DNA of 64,000 nucleotides from Opitutaceae bacterium. GTDB taxonomy: Bacteria > Verrucomicrobiota > Verrucomicrobiia > Opitutales > Opitutaceae. The notes beneath the pieces were generated by a model. The model ran no database searches. It had not been told where the DNA came from and worked only from the letters and a program-made list of their open reading frames with translations. This document shows positions 1 to 7,321 of the stretch, piece by piece. Position 1 is the first letter of the stretch. Each line of letters starts with the position of its first letter. Both the position numbers and the translations under genes were made by a program. Where the stretch lies: assembly GCA_024233285.1 (NCBI GenBank), contig JACKPU010000001.1:434001-498000 (forward strand), given 5' to 3'.

Positions 1-2
1 AT

Positions 3-437
3 CACCGCGTGATTGCCGAGGCCATCCAGCAAACGTGGAAACACGAACTGGGCATCGACATCACGTTGGAGAATCAGGAATGGAAGGTCTACTTGGACAA
101 CATGCAGCACGAGTTCTACCAGATCTGCCGCGCCGGCCTGATCATGGAACCCTACGATCCGTCGCAATTCCTCCGTGTCTTCACCTCCGACTCCGGCTTC
201 AACCGCACCGGCTGGAAAAACGCCGAATACGACCGGCTCTACGAGGAAGTCATGCGCTCCAACGACGAGGATGAACGCATGGCCAAGATGCAGCGCATGG
301 AGGAAATCCTCACCGACGAAATGCCCATCCTGCCGGTTTACTACTACACCAACCAATACCTGATGGACCCGGGCGTAAAAGGCTGGGAGGACAACCTCCT
401 CTCCCTCGGGCCGTTCGAACAAGTGTGGCTGGAGTGA
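3..437 (+). CDS. ABC transporter oligopeptide-binding protein, C-terminal part
   Basis: This is the last ~144 residues of a family-5 extracellular solute-binding protein (OppA/DppA type), which captures peptides or similar solutes for an ABC importer. The reading frame is open to the window edge, so the start, signal peptide and most of the lobes lie outside. The visible part has the family's C-terminal pattern: IAEAIQQTWKHELGIDITLE, a tract ending in TGWKNAEYDRLYEE, and EILTDEMPILPVYYYTNQYL near the end. No transporter permease or ATPase gene follows, so those partners must be upstream or elsewhere. The substrate cannot be told. Confidence 0.85.
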   Translation, partial: HRVIAEAIQQTWKHELGIDITLENQEWKVYLDNMQHEFYQICRAGLIMEPYDPSQFLRVFTSDSGFNRTGWKNAEYDRLYEEVMRSNDEDERMAKMQRMEEILTDEMPILPVYYYTNQYLMDPGVKGWEDNLLSLGPFEQVWLE

Positions 438-462
438 GTCGGAGGACCAAAACTAACAGTTT

Positions 463-1041
463 ATGCCCGCTGAACTTCAGCGAATCTACCTCGGGTATAT
501 ATCGCCCTCTGCTTCAGCAGGTGACGTGAGAACCATAATGGAATATGACTCTGGAGCTCTCGACGGCATTGCCCTTTGGAAAGGGACTCAACTGTCTCCC
601 AACGTTTTCAAGGACGTGAAACTTTATGTGGCACCCAACGGTCAGGTGGGCGATTGTGTGCCTAACATTCTCAGTTTACCGATTATATCTACTCGGTTCA
701 AAAAACTACTGTATCCCCTTGTGACGGGTGATGTGCAATTTTTCGAAGCACCACTCTATGACCAAGAAACCAGAAAACCAGAATCCGGATATTGGGTAAT
801 GAACATCCTCGCGCGGAGTGATTGCATCGATTTTCAACGCTCGGAATATTCCTATTTCCCCGAAAGTGACATCATCTGCTCTTTCGAGAAATATTGCATG
901 GACTCCAAACGACTGCCGTCCGCAGCAATTTTTCGCGACGAGAATACCGCTTCGGAATTTTTCGTTTCTGAGGCAGTAATGCGAATCGCGCGCCATGCTA
1001 CTATCACAGGCATAACTTTCGAGGAAATCGAAGTCTCCTAG
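463..1041 (+). CDS. Imm11 (DUF1629)-like immunity protein, orphan
   Basis: This 192-residue soluble protein has no signal peptide or membrane segment. It resembles the Imm11/DUF1629 family, whose members are thought to neutralise polymorphic toxins delivered by neighbouring cells. The matching pattern is LPIISTRFKKLLYPLV followed by GDVQFF (mid-protein), then YWVMNILARSDCIDFQRSE, an AAIFR strand and a C-terminal FFVSEAVMRIARHATITGI block ending in TFEEIEV. The DNA is clearly more AT-rich than both neighbours, which suggests transfer. No toxin with an RHS, LXG or PAAR architecture is adjacent, so this may be a stray immunity gene. The family call is from pattern memory and is moderately secure. 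Confidence 0.6.
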   Translation: MPAELQRIYLGYISPSASAGDVRTIMEYDSGALDGIALWKGTQLSPNVFKDVKLYVAPNGQVGDCVPNILSLPIISTRFKKLLYPLVTGDVQFFEAPLYDQETRKPESGYWVMNILARSDCIDFQRSEYSYFPESDIICSFEKYCMDSKRLPSAAIFRDENTASEFFVSEAVMRIARHATITGITFEEIEVS

Positions 1042-1050
1042 GAAGGCATT

Positions 1051-2457
1051 TCAACCGAATCGCTGGCGTAACGCACGCAATGCACGTAGCGAGCCGGCTG
1101 CGATAATTTGAAAGCCGCTCGAAACTCGCGAGTCGGACTCAACCCACTGCCAAAACCGTTCGGCTGTCGATACGGCTTCAAGCCAGAGGTCCAATTCATA
1201 GGGCATCGGTGGTGCCGGTGAGAAGTCTGGTTCTGGCGTCGCGTCACCCGGTCGTGGTGCCCAGAGCATCGGCAGCATATCATAGGTCGGCGCAAGGCGC
1301 AGCGGCAGCTCCGGTTCGAGAAAAAACGTGAGGTTGCCGAAGTGCATGTCGGTATTGCCAATCAGGCGACCGAACAATCGGCGCAATCGGATTGCGCGCA
1401 GGTCGGCGTCATTGATCCAACCACGCTCATGCAAACCGGCCGCGGCCACCGCCCAGGCATTGGTGTCACCCCCAGTGAAACCTGCGTCATGCAAAGCGCG
1501 CAGGGAAACGACCCCGCGCCGACCGTGCGCACCGATGCGATCAAAGCGCGGCAGTTCATAAAAACGCCGTTGGCCATAATCGAAAGTTTGAGGATGCAAT
1601 GCTTCCGCGTCGCCCCGCGATGTGTCCATGAGACACATTACCGCGATCGATTCGGCTGCGAGCAGGTCGGCCCAACGCCTGCCCGCAGGTGCATCGAGCA
1701 GATCGGTGAACTTTACGATCACTGCCGAAATTCGTTCGGGATCAGGTCCACGTAACCATGCCGTGAACTTCGGTTGTTCGCCTTCGACTGACGAGCCAGC
1801 GGGTTGCCCGGCGTTGGCTTGGTTCGCGAATTGAGGGTAGCGGCTCGCACGGGTTTCTGTTGTGACGGCATCGGCAAGTTCACGATTGAACAGCGCACGG
1901 GCCGTGGCTTCATCGCCCAAAGCGAGATTGCCAGGCAAATTGTCACCCCATTCGCGCAAATAGGCGATTGTCTGGTCATCCGACCAATCGCGTGGATCCG
2001 TTGGAAACCCAAGGCGTTCCGGCAATCGCCGCGCAATGGCCCGCCCCAGAAAACCTTGAGGCCTCAAATCGGTAATGAAAAAGGGCAACCCTTCGCAAAA
2101 GCCCGCATGATCGTGAACCTGATCAGCCCAATCCGGACGCACGGCCAGCGAAGCCCAGTCCAAATGCCAACCGCCATGCAATGCCGTCAACGTGCCCCAT
2201 TCGTGAGCAATACCGGTGGTGGTAATCCGGGCAAATCGCAGATCGCCGCTCAAACCTTGAATAGTGCGGCGCAGCGCATACCGCGTGTTCCGGGTCTTGC
2301 CGAGTTGCACCACTTCGCGGCCAAGTTGGGCTATGGTGCGCTGCACGGTGCGCCGATTCACCCCCAATGGCTCGGCTAATTCTTGCGCACCAAGCGGCCC
2401 CGTCGCCTGCAATCGCAGACGAATCTGTGCGGAATCAATAGAGGTGGGTCGGGCCAT
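1051..2457 (-). CDS. yjjJ: HipA-family Ser/Thr kinase with N-terminal HTH (YjjJ/HipH type)
   Basis: This 468-residue protein combines a winged-helix DNA-binding region (about residues 10-60, with GVNRRTVQRTIAQLGREVV) and a HipA kinase fold. Seen kinase elements are VEGEQPKFT (nucleotide-binding region), the catalytic loop NTDMHFGN at 368-375 with D370, and the metal-binding APTYDML with D393. HipA kinases phosphorylate an aminoacyl-tRNA synthetase and arrest growth; the HTH-fused YjjJ/HipH branch acts without a separate HipB antitoxin. No hipB-like gene lies on either side, in line with that branch. Repeated operator-like sequences lie just upstream, so autoregulation by its own HTH is plausible but inferred. 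The target is unknown. Confidence 0.82.
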   Translation of the reverse strand: MARPTSIDSAQIRLRLQATGPLGAQELAEPLGVNRRTVQRTIAQLGREVVQLGKTRNTRYALRRTIQGLSGDLRFARITTTGIAHEWGTLTALHGGWHLDWASLAVRPDWADQVHDHAGFCEGLPFFITDLRPQGFLGRAIARRLPERLGFPTDPRDWSDDQTIAYLREWGDNLPGNLALGDEATARALFNRELADAVTTETRASRYPQFANQANAGQPAGSSVEGEQPKFTAWLRGPDPERISAVIVKFTDLLDAPAGRRWADLLAAESIAVMCLMDTSRGDAEALHPQTFDYGQRRFYELPRFDRIGAHGRRGVVSLRALHDAGFTGGDTNAWAVAAAGLHERGWINDADLRAIRLRRLFGRLIGNTDMHFGNLTFFLEPELPLRLAPTYDMLPMLWAPRPGDATPEPDFSPAPPMPYELDLWLEAVSTAERFWQWVESDSRVSSGFQIIAAGSLRALRALRQRFG

Positions 2458-2470
2458 TTAGATGATATTA

Positions 2471-2575
2471 TGTCCAGATATTTTGCCTGATTAGATTCTG
2501 TCTAAGATTTTATAATGAATTATTTATAAATTCCAAACCCTTAGTTTTGTCCAGATGTTTTGTCTAATAAAGATC
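2471..2575 (-). promoter_or_regulatory. operator-like direct repeats and small palindrome upstream of HipA-family gene
   Basis: The AT-rich gap contains two similar copies of a sequence starting TGTCCAGATRTTTTG (2471-2496 and 2549-2575, spaced 78 bp) and a small palindrome TTAGAttctgTCTAA at 2491-2505. The gap lies between the HipA-family start codon and the gnd terminator, so only the HipA-family gene is likely to be controlled here. Binding by the kinase's own HTH is inference. Confidence 0.45.
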
Positions 2576-2600
2576 GGCTTCGGACAGGTTTTCTGCAAGC

Positions 2601-2630
2601 AAAAAGCCCGGTCGTAATTGACCGGGCTTT
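2601..2630 (-). terminator. rho-independent terminator of gnd
   Basis: An 11-bp perfect inverted repeat (AAAGCCCGGTC / GACCGGGCTTT) with a 6-nt loop is followed on the minus strand by a run of five T. It sits 25 bp after the gnd stop codon. Confidence 0.85.
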
Positions 2631-2654
2631 GTCGTTGGCAAAGTTGCGTCGGGC

Positions 2655-4163
2655 TTAGGCCTCCAGCTGCGGGCGGGAGGGCTCGGGCCAGTCGATGTGG
2701 TAGAACTTGCCGCGCTTCTGGTCGACGCGCTCGTAGGTGTGCGCGCCGAAGTAGTCGCGCTGGGCCTGGAGCAGGTTGGCCGGGAGGCGGGCCGAGCGGT
2801 AGCCGTCGTAGTAAGCGAGCGACGAGGCGAAGGTCGGGACCGGAATGCCGTTTTCGGCGGCGAGGCTCACGACTTTGCGCCAGTTGGCCTGCGCCTTCTG
2901 GATCGTCTTGTTGAAATACGGATCGAGCAGCAGGTTCGCGAGCTTCGGGTTCTGCTTGTAGGCCTCGGTGATCTTCTGGAGGAACGCAGCGCGGATGATG
3001 CAACCGCCGCGCCAGATCTGGGCGATCTGACCGAAGTTGAGCTTCCAGTTGAACTCGACCTGGGCCTGGCGCATGAGCTGGAAGCCCTGCGCGTAGGAAC
3101 AGATCTTCGAGCAGTAGAGCGCGTCGTGGATCGCTTGGATGAGCTCCTTTTTCTTGGCCGGAGAAATCTTTTTCACCTTCGGGCCCTTGAGGACCTTCGA
3201 GGCGGCCACGCGCTCTTCCTTGATGGCGGAGAGGCAGCGCGAGAAGACGGACTCGGCGATGGTCGGCGCGGCCACGCCCATGTCGAGGGCGTTGACGCTA
3301 GTCCATTTGCCCGTGCCCTTCTGGCCGGCGGTGTCGAGCACGACATCCACAAACGGCTTCTTGGAGGCGGGATCCTTCTGCTTGAGAATGTCGGCGGTGA
3401 TTTCGATCAGGAAGCTGTCGAGCGCGCCCTTGTTCCAAGTCGAGAAGATGTCACCCATCTCGGCGGGCTTAAGGCCGAGCAGACCCTTCATGAGGTCGTA
3501 GGCCTCGCAGATCATCTGCATGTCGCCGTATTCGATGCCGTTGTGAACCATCTTCACGTAGTGGCCCGCGCCGTTCTCGCCGATATAGGCGGTGCAGGGC
3601 ACGCCGCCCTTGACGGGCTTGCCGGGCTGGGCGCCGAGGATCGGCTTCCCGGTCTTCTTGTCGACCTTGGCCGCAACGGCCTTCCAGATTTTTTCAAGGT
3701 GCTTGAACGCAGTCTTGTCGCCACCGGGCATGAGCGAGGGGCCAAACCGCGCGCCTTCCTCACCGCCGGAAACGCCGGAACCGATGAACAGGAGTCCTTT
3801 TTCCTTGAGGGCCTTCTCGCGACGAATCGTGTCGGTCCAAAGGGCGTTGCCGCCGTCGATGATGATGTCGCCGGGTTCAAACAGGGCGGCGAGACCGTCG
3901 ATCACAGCATCGGTCGGACGACCGGCCTGCACGAGGATGATGGCCTTGCGGGGCCGGGCCAGGGACGCGACGAATTCCTCCAGCGTCTTGGTGCCGACCA
4001 AGCCGCCGGGCGTGGACGGGTTTTCCGCCACAAACTTGTCGGTCTTTTCGGTCGTGCGGTTGTAAACCGAGATTTGGAAACCGTGATCGGCGATGTTGAG
4101 GGCGAGATTCTGACCCATCACGGCGAGCCCGATGAGTCCGATGTCGGAGAGTTCTTTGGCCAT
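2655..4163 (-). CDS. gnd: 6-phosphogluconate dehydrogenase, decarboxylating
   Basis: The enzyme oxidises 6-phosphogluconate to ribulose-5-phosphate and CO2 with NADP in the oxidative pentose-phosphate pathway. The N-terminal Rossmann motif GLAVMGQNLALNIADHGF, the DGGNALWTDT segment, the GVSGGEEGARFGPSLMPGG signature and the long all-helical C-terminal half (with WRGGCIIRA) are all present. The ATG beginning MAKELSDIG is preferred over an in-frame TTG 33 bp upstream because the family starts close to the Rossmann strand. Length (about 502 residues) suits the long form of the family. It is the last gene of a minus-strand run and has its own terminator. Confidence 0.95.
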   Translation of the reverse strand: MAKELSDIGLIGLAVMGQNLALNIADHGFQISVYNRTTEKTDKFVAENPSTPGGLVGTKTLEEFVASLARPRKAIILVQAGRPTDAVIDGLAALFEPGDIIIDGGNALWTDTIRREKALKEKGLLFIGSGVSGGEEGARFGPSLMPGGDKTAFKHLEKIWKAVAAKVDKKTGKPILGAQPGKPVKGGVPCTAYIGENGAGHYVKMVHNGIEYGDMQMICEAYDLMKGLLGLKPAEMGDIFSTWNKGALDSFLIEITADILKQKDPASKKPFVDVVLDTAGQKGTGKWTSVNALDMGVAAPTIAESVFSRCLSAIKEERVAASKVLKGPKVKKISPAKKKELIQAIHDALYCSKICSYAQGFQLMRQAQVEFNWKLNFGQIAQIWRGGCIIRAAFLQKITEAYKQNPKLANLLLDPYFNKTIQKAQANWRKVVSLAAENGIPVPTFASSLAYYDGYRSARLPANLLQAQRDYFGAHTYERVDQKRGKFYHIDWPEPSRPQLEA

Positions 4164-4244
4164 AGGCGACTGTGGTTCTAGCGGATGTGCCGCCAAAAAC
4201 CACCCGAATTTTCGAGCGGAGTCATAAACCTGCGCTCGGACAGT

Positions 4245-4526
4245 CTACCAACGCGTCGTAGTTTTCTTGCTCGGGAAAAACGGTGCGATCGCATCGATTG
4301 CCGGCTTCATGAACTTGGGTTCGTTGCGCTCGTAAACCCAGTGGAAACCCAAGCCGGTGATCACCACAAAAACCAGCACGGTCAAAAAGACCTTGTTGAC
4401 CTGCGAAATGCCGCGAATGAGCACGATCGAAAGCGCGAAGATCGCGACGATCATGACCATTTTCAGCCAGAACTCGACTGGCACGCGTTCGAGCTTTTCC
4501 AAGGTGGTCAGGGCGAAAAGCGGCAT
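4245..4526 (-). CDS. small membrane protein, function unknown
   Basis: This 93-residue protein has two predicted hydrophobic segments, about residues 21-40 (FWLKMVMIVAIFALSIVLI) and 46-63 (VFLTVLVFVVITGLGFHW), and a basic C-terminal tail. I do not recognise a family. It lies between moaE and gnd on the same strand, but the gaps of about 60-80 bp on each side give no firm operon evidence. A role as a small inner-membrane accessory protein is only a guess. Confidence 0.65.
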   Translation of the reverse strand: MPLFALTTLEKLERVPVEFWLKMVMIVAIFALSIVLIRGISQVNKVFLTVLVFVVITGLGFHWVYERNEPKFMKPAIDAIAPFFPSKKTTTRW

Positions 4527-4585
4527 GGCTCAAGCACTAAAGCCATGGGTTGGCATTACGAGTTCAATCCCACTGACTCCAAATT

Positions 4586-5032
4586 TCACGATTTTTTAGA
4601 ACCCGCCGCGTGATCGCCGCGCGTCGCACAGTTGATCCACTGGCTGACGCCATCGGCGTAGTGTTCCTTCTTCCAAATCGGCACGCGCGCCTTCACCTCG
4701 TCGATGATGTAGCGGCACGCATCAAACGCGGCCCCACGATGCGCCGAACCGACCCCGACCCACACGGCCAGGTCCCCGATGCGCAACGCCCCCACGCGGT
4801 GGTGACAGACTGCATCCAGCACGGCAAATTTTTCGCGAGCCTCAGCCAGAATGCGCGTGCCCTCGGCCTCGGCCAGTTCCGCGTAGGCCTCGTAATCGAG
4901 CGCCTCGACCGGGTGACCTTCGTTGTGATTGCGCACCCAACCTTCAAACGTCACGCAAGCGCCGGCGCGCGAGTCGGCCAGTCCGCGCTTCAAAGCCGCG
5001 GCATCGATGGGTTCGTGAACGATGCGAAACAT
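4586..5032 (-). CDS. moaE: molybdopterin synthase catalytic subunit MoaE
   Basis: MoaE inserts two sulfurs, carried by the MoaD C-terminus, into precursor Z (cPMP) to make molybdopterin. The sequence shows ACVTFEGWVRNHNEG, the LDYEAYAELAE strand, a VGVGSAHRGAAFDACRYIID block and the lysine-rich IWKKEHYADG segment near residues 120-130 that holds the family's active-site lysines. Length (148) is typical. It starts 3 bp after the moaD stop, so the two subunits of the heterotetramer are translated together. Confidence 0.95.
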   Translation of the reverse strand: MFRIVHEPIDAAALKRGLADSRAGACVTFEGWVRNHNEGHPVEALDYEAYAELAEAEGTRILAEAREKFAVLDAVCHHRVGALRIGDLAVWVGVGSAHRGAAFDACRYIIDEVKARVPIWKKEHYADGVSQWINCATRGDHAAGSKKS

Positions 5033-5035
5033 GCT

Positions 5036-5275
5036 TCAGCCTCCGGCCACCGGCGGAATGAACACGATGCGGTCGCCGTCCTTGAGCGGCGCATCCGCCG
5101 CGACAAACGCGCCGTTGACCGCCGCGCGCACGCGATCAGCCGGCAGCGAAAACGCGTGGCGCACGCGCAATTCCTCGTAGAGCGCCACGGGAGTGCCGGC
5201 CGTGGTTTCGACCGTCTCTTCGGTCAGGCCGCGCTGTTCGCGCAACAGGGCGAAATACTGGAGCTGCAGTTTCAT
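5036..5275 (-). CDS. moaD: molybdopterin synthase sulfur-carrier subunit MoaD
   Basis: This 79-residue beta-grasp protein ends in the exposed double glycine needed for adenylation and thiocarboxylation (PPVAGG). Its N-terminus KLQLQYFALLREQRG and the NGAFVAADAPLKDGDRIVFI segment are typical. No moeB-like activating enzyme is visible in the window, so that step must be encoded elsewhere. It is the third gene of the moeA-moaC-moaD-moaE run. Confidence 0.95.
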   Translation of the reverse strand: MKLQLQYFALLREQRGLTEETVETTAGTPVALYEELRVRHAFSLPADRVRAAVNGAFVAADAPLKDGDRIVFIPPVAGG

Positions 5276-5295
5276 AGGCCGCGGGCGAGATGGTT

Positions 5296-5327
5296 TCGTA
5301 GCGGCGAGCGCCAGCGAGCCGCTACGA
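5296..5327. repeat. REP-like palindrome between moaC and moaD
   Basis: A perfect 10-bp inverted repeat, TCGTAGCGGC / GCCGCTACGA, encloses a 12-nt loop (gagcgccagcga). It has no T-run, so it is not an ordinary terminator. It may be a dispersed extragenic palindrome or an intra-operon mRNA hairpin. No second copy was found in this window. Confidence 0.5.
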
Positions 5328-5363
5328 GGGGAATAGGCGATGGAGGCTGCATCGACTTGGCGT

Positions 5364-5840
5364 TCATTCTTCAGTGGAAAAGTCCTGTTTGCCGCCGGTC
5401 TTGGCGAGCAGCTTGATTTCCCGGATGACGATGCCGTGCGACACAGCCTTGCCCATGTCGTAAAGCGTGAGCGCCGCCACGCTCGCCCCGGTCAGCGCCT
5501 CCATCTCGACGCCGGTTTTCGCATGGATCTGCACGCGGCAATGAATCGTGGCGATGCGGCCGTCCGCGCTGGTTTCAATGTCGATTTTGCAATCCTCCAG
5601 CGGCAAGGGATGGCAAAGCGGGATGAGGTTGCCGGTCTGCTTTGCGCCCATCACGCCGGCAAGGATGGCGGTTTGAAACACCGGGCCCTTTTTCGTGGCG
5701 ATGTCGCCATCGCGCAGCAGCGCCGCGAGTTCTGCCGGCAGTTCCACGATCGCCACCGCATGCGCCGTGCGCTTGGTCACGGGCTTGGCGCCGACGTTGA
5801 CCATCGCGGGCTGACCTTGGGCATTCAGGTGGGAGAGCAT
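5364..5840 (-). CDS. moaC: cyclic pyranopterin monophosphate synthase MoaC
   Basis: MoaC converts the MoaA product 3',8-cyclo-7,8-dihydro-GTP into cPMP, the second half of the first step of molybdenum-cofactor synthesis. Typical blocks are MVNVGAKPVTKRTAHAVA at the N-terminus, GVMGAKQTGNLIPLCHPLPL in the centre, and GVEMEALTGASVAALTLYDM near the C-terminus. Length (158) is normal. It is downstream of moeA with a 34-bp gap. The ~90 bp after its stop hold a REP-like palindrome before moaD. Confidence 0.95.
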   Translation of the reverse strand: MLSHLNAQGQPAMVNVGAKPVTKRTAHAVAIVELPAELAALLRDGDIATKKGPVFQTAILAGVMGAKQTGNLIPLCHPLPLEDCKIDIETSADGRIATIHCRVQIHAKTGVEMEALTGASVAALTLYDMGKAVSHGIVIREIKLLAKTGGKQDFSTEE

Positions 5841-5874
5841 GACGGGTGAGGGTGAAGTGGCTTGCTTAAATCAT

Positions 5875-7095
5875 TCAAGCCCACGACCAAAAATTCGCAA
5901 TCGTGCCGGCGGGAAACTCGGTTTGATCCGCAGGCAGTTCCACGAATCCATCCGTGCCGACGAGGCTGGAAAAATCGCCGGAGGTGTTGGTGGGGCGGGG
6001 CACGGCGATTTGATCTCCCGTGTCATTCACGGTGAGTTTCACTGGCAGCAGGCATGCCAGCGGGGCTTTGAAAACAAACGTTTCTGCCAGCCGAACGCGC
6101 CGCGGCCCAACTGCGTTCTGGCGCGAAGCGTGGGCCAGCGCGGGCAGGGCGTAACGATGCAGACACGTGTAGGCCGAAACCGGATTGCCCGGCAGGGCGA
6201 AGACCGAAACCTGCCGCGGACCAAGTCCGAACCAGAAGGGTTTGCCCGGACGTTGCGCGACCCCGTGGAAGATCTTCTTCACGCCGAGCGCTTCGAGCAC
6301 TTCGGGCAGGTAATCAAACTTACCCTTCGAGACACCACCGGTCAGCAGCACGACGTCAAACTCCGCCAGGATGTGCCAGACCTGATGCTCGATCTCGTGC
6401 TTCATGTCGTGCAGGTGAAACCGTTCGACCTGCGGGTAGCCCGCGGCGATCAGCGCGGCGCGCAGCGCATAGTCGTTGCTGCGGCGCACTTGATGCGGAG
6501 CGACAATCGCATCGACCTCCACCAGTTCGTCACCCGTGCCGACCACGGCGATTTTGGGCAACCGGCTCACGCTCAGCGTTGCACAGCCGCAGCTGGCGGC
6601 GACGGCGATTTCGCGGGCGGTGATCCGGCACCCCTTCGCCACGATCAATGCGCCGGCGGCGAAATCCGACCCGCGCGCATGGACGGATTGACCGGCGGCG
6701 ACTTGGTATTCGGGATTGAGCGTGATCGCATCGTTGAGCTTGGTGGTTTCCTCGTAGGGCACGACGCAATCCGCGCCTGCGGGCAGCATCGCGCCGGTCA
6801 TGATTTCCACGCACGCATCCGGCGCCGAGCCCAGATCAGCCGGTCGCATCCCGGCGGCCTGCACCGCGCCGACGCGAAACGTGCGCAGGCCCGCCGCCAC
6901 GGCAGAAGAGCGCAGGGCGTAACCATCCATCGTCACCCGGTTGAACGGCGGCAGATCGCGATCCGCGCGGATATCCGCCCGCAACACCCGGCCATGCGCC
7001 TGCGTCAAGGCGCACGTCTCCGCGGGAAACGCTGCTTGGTTTCGCAGGATCAGGTCCAGGGCGTCGGCGGGGGTCAGCATGGTCAGCCGCACCAT
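5875..7095 (-). CDS. moeA: molybdopterin molybdenumtransferase MoeA
   Basis: MoeA inserts molybdate into adenylated molybdopterin. Visible family motifs are PPFNRVTMDGYALRS (about residues 48-62), the EIMTGAMLPAGADCVVPYE block, VVGTGDELVE, VLLTGGVSKGKFD and FALPGNPVSAYTC. Length (406) fits. Either MVRLTM or the internal MLTPADAL (15 bp later) may be the true start; the latter matches the usual family N-terminus. It is the first gene of the minus-strand moeA-moaC-moaD-moaE run and is divergent from moaA. Adenylation itself (MogA/MoaB) is not encoded here. Confidence 0.95.
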   Translation of the reverse strand: MVRLTMLTPADALDLILRNQAAFPAETCALTQAHGRVLRADIRADRDLPPFNRVTMDGYALRSSAVAAGLRTFRVGAVQAAGMRPADLGSAPDACVEIMTGAMLPAGADCVVPYEETTKLNDAITLNPEYQVAAGQSVHARGSDFAAGALIVAKGCRITAREIAVAASCGCATLSVSRLPKIAVVGTGDELVEVDAIVAPHQVRRSNDYALRAALIAAGYPQVERFHLHDMKHEIEHQVWHILAEFDVVLLTGGVSKGKFDYLPEVLEALGVKKIFHGVAQRPGKPFWFGLGPRQVSVFALPGNPVSAYTCLHRYALPALAHASRQNAVGPRRVRLAETFVFKAPLACLLPVKLTVNDTGDQIAVPRPTNTSGDFSSLVGTDGFVELPADQTEFPAGTIANFWSWA

Positions 7096-7162
7096 AGAAC
7101 AACCGCACAGGTTTTCGCCACCGCGTTGTGTCCTCTCACCATTTCCTTAATCAAGATGCCAC

Positions 7163-7187
7163 AAAAGTAACCTAATAGGTTACTTTT
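7163..7187. promoter_or_regulatory. GTAACCTAATAGGTTAC palindrome, copy A1
   Basis: A 25-bp palindrome with 12-bp arms (AAAAGTAACCTA / TAGGTTACTTTT) around a single central A. It lies in the divergent moeA/moaA promoter region. Copy A2 is centred 53 bp away. It could be a dimeric-regulator operator or a dispersed mobile palindrome. Confidence 0.6.
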
Positions 7188-7206
7188 ATCTGAGTTTTTA
7201 GTCCTG

Positions 7207-7249
7207 ATCTTACTACAAAGTAACCCAATAGGTTACTTTGTAGTAAGAT
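7207..7249. promoter_or_regulatory. GTAACCCAATAGGTTAC palindrome, copy A2, with extended perfect stem
   Basis: A perfect 19-bp inverted repeat (ATCTTACTACAAAGTAACC and its complement) separated by the 5-nt loop CAATA. The inner half matches the palindrome family also found at 7163, 15501 and 15578; the outer 10 bp of each arm are unique to this copy. It ends 72 bp before the moaA start. Confidence 0.6.
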
Positions 7250-7321
7250 TATTTGCGAGTCCTAAGGGCGGGATGAATGGGGCTTTGCGAAAACCACGGC
7301 GCTGTGTCTTGGTGACTGACC

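Noticed and set aside
1051..2457. Classical HipBA toxin-antitoxin operon
   Set aside because: No hipB-like gene is upstream or downstream; the HTH is fused to the kinase, as in the YjjJ/HipH branch.
7163..7249. ModE operator or molybdenum-cofactor riboswitch before moaA
   Set aside because: The palindromes lack the TATATA-type ModE sequence, and no Moco-riboswitch-like leader structure could be recognised.
7163..7249. Ordinary rho-independent terminators
   Set aside because: The region is between divergent genes, so no transcript should end here; stems have few GC pairs.
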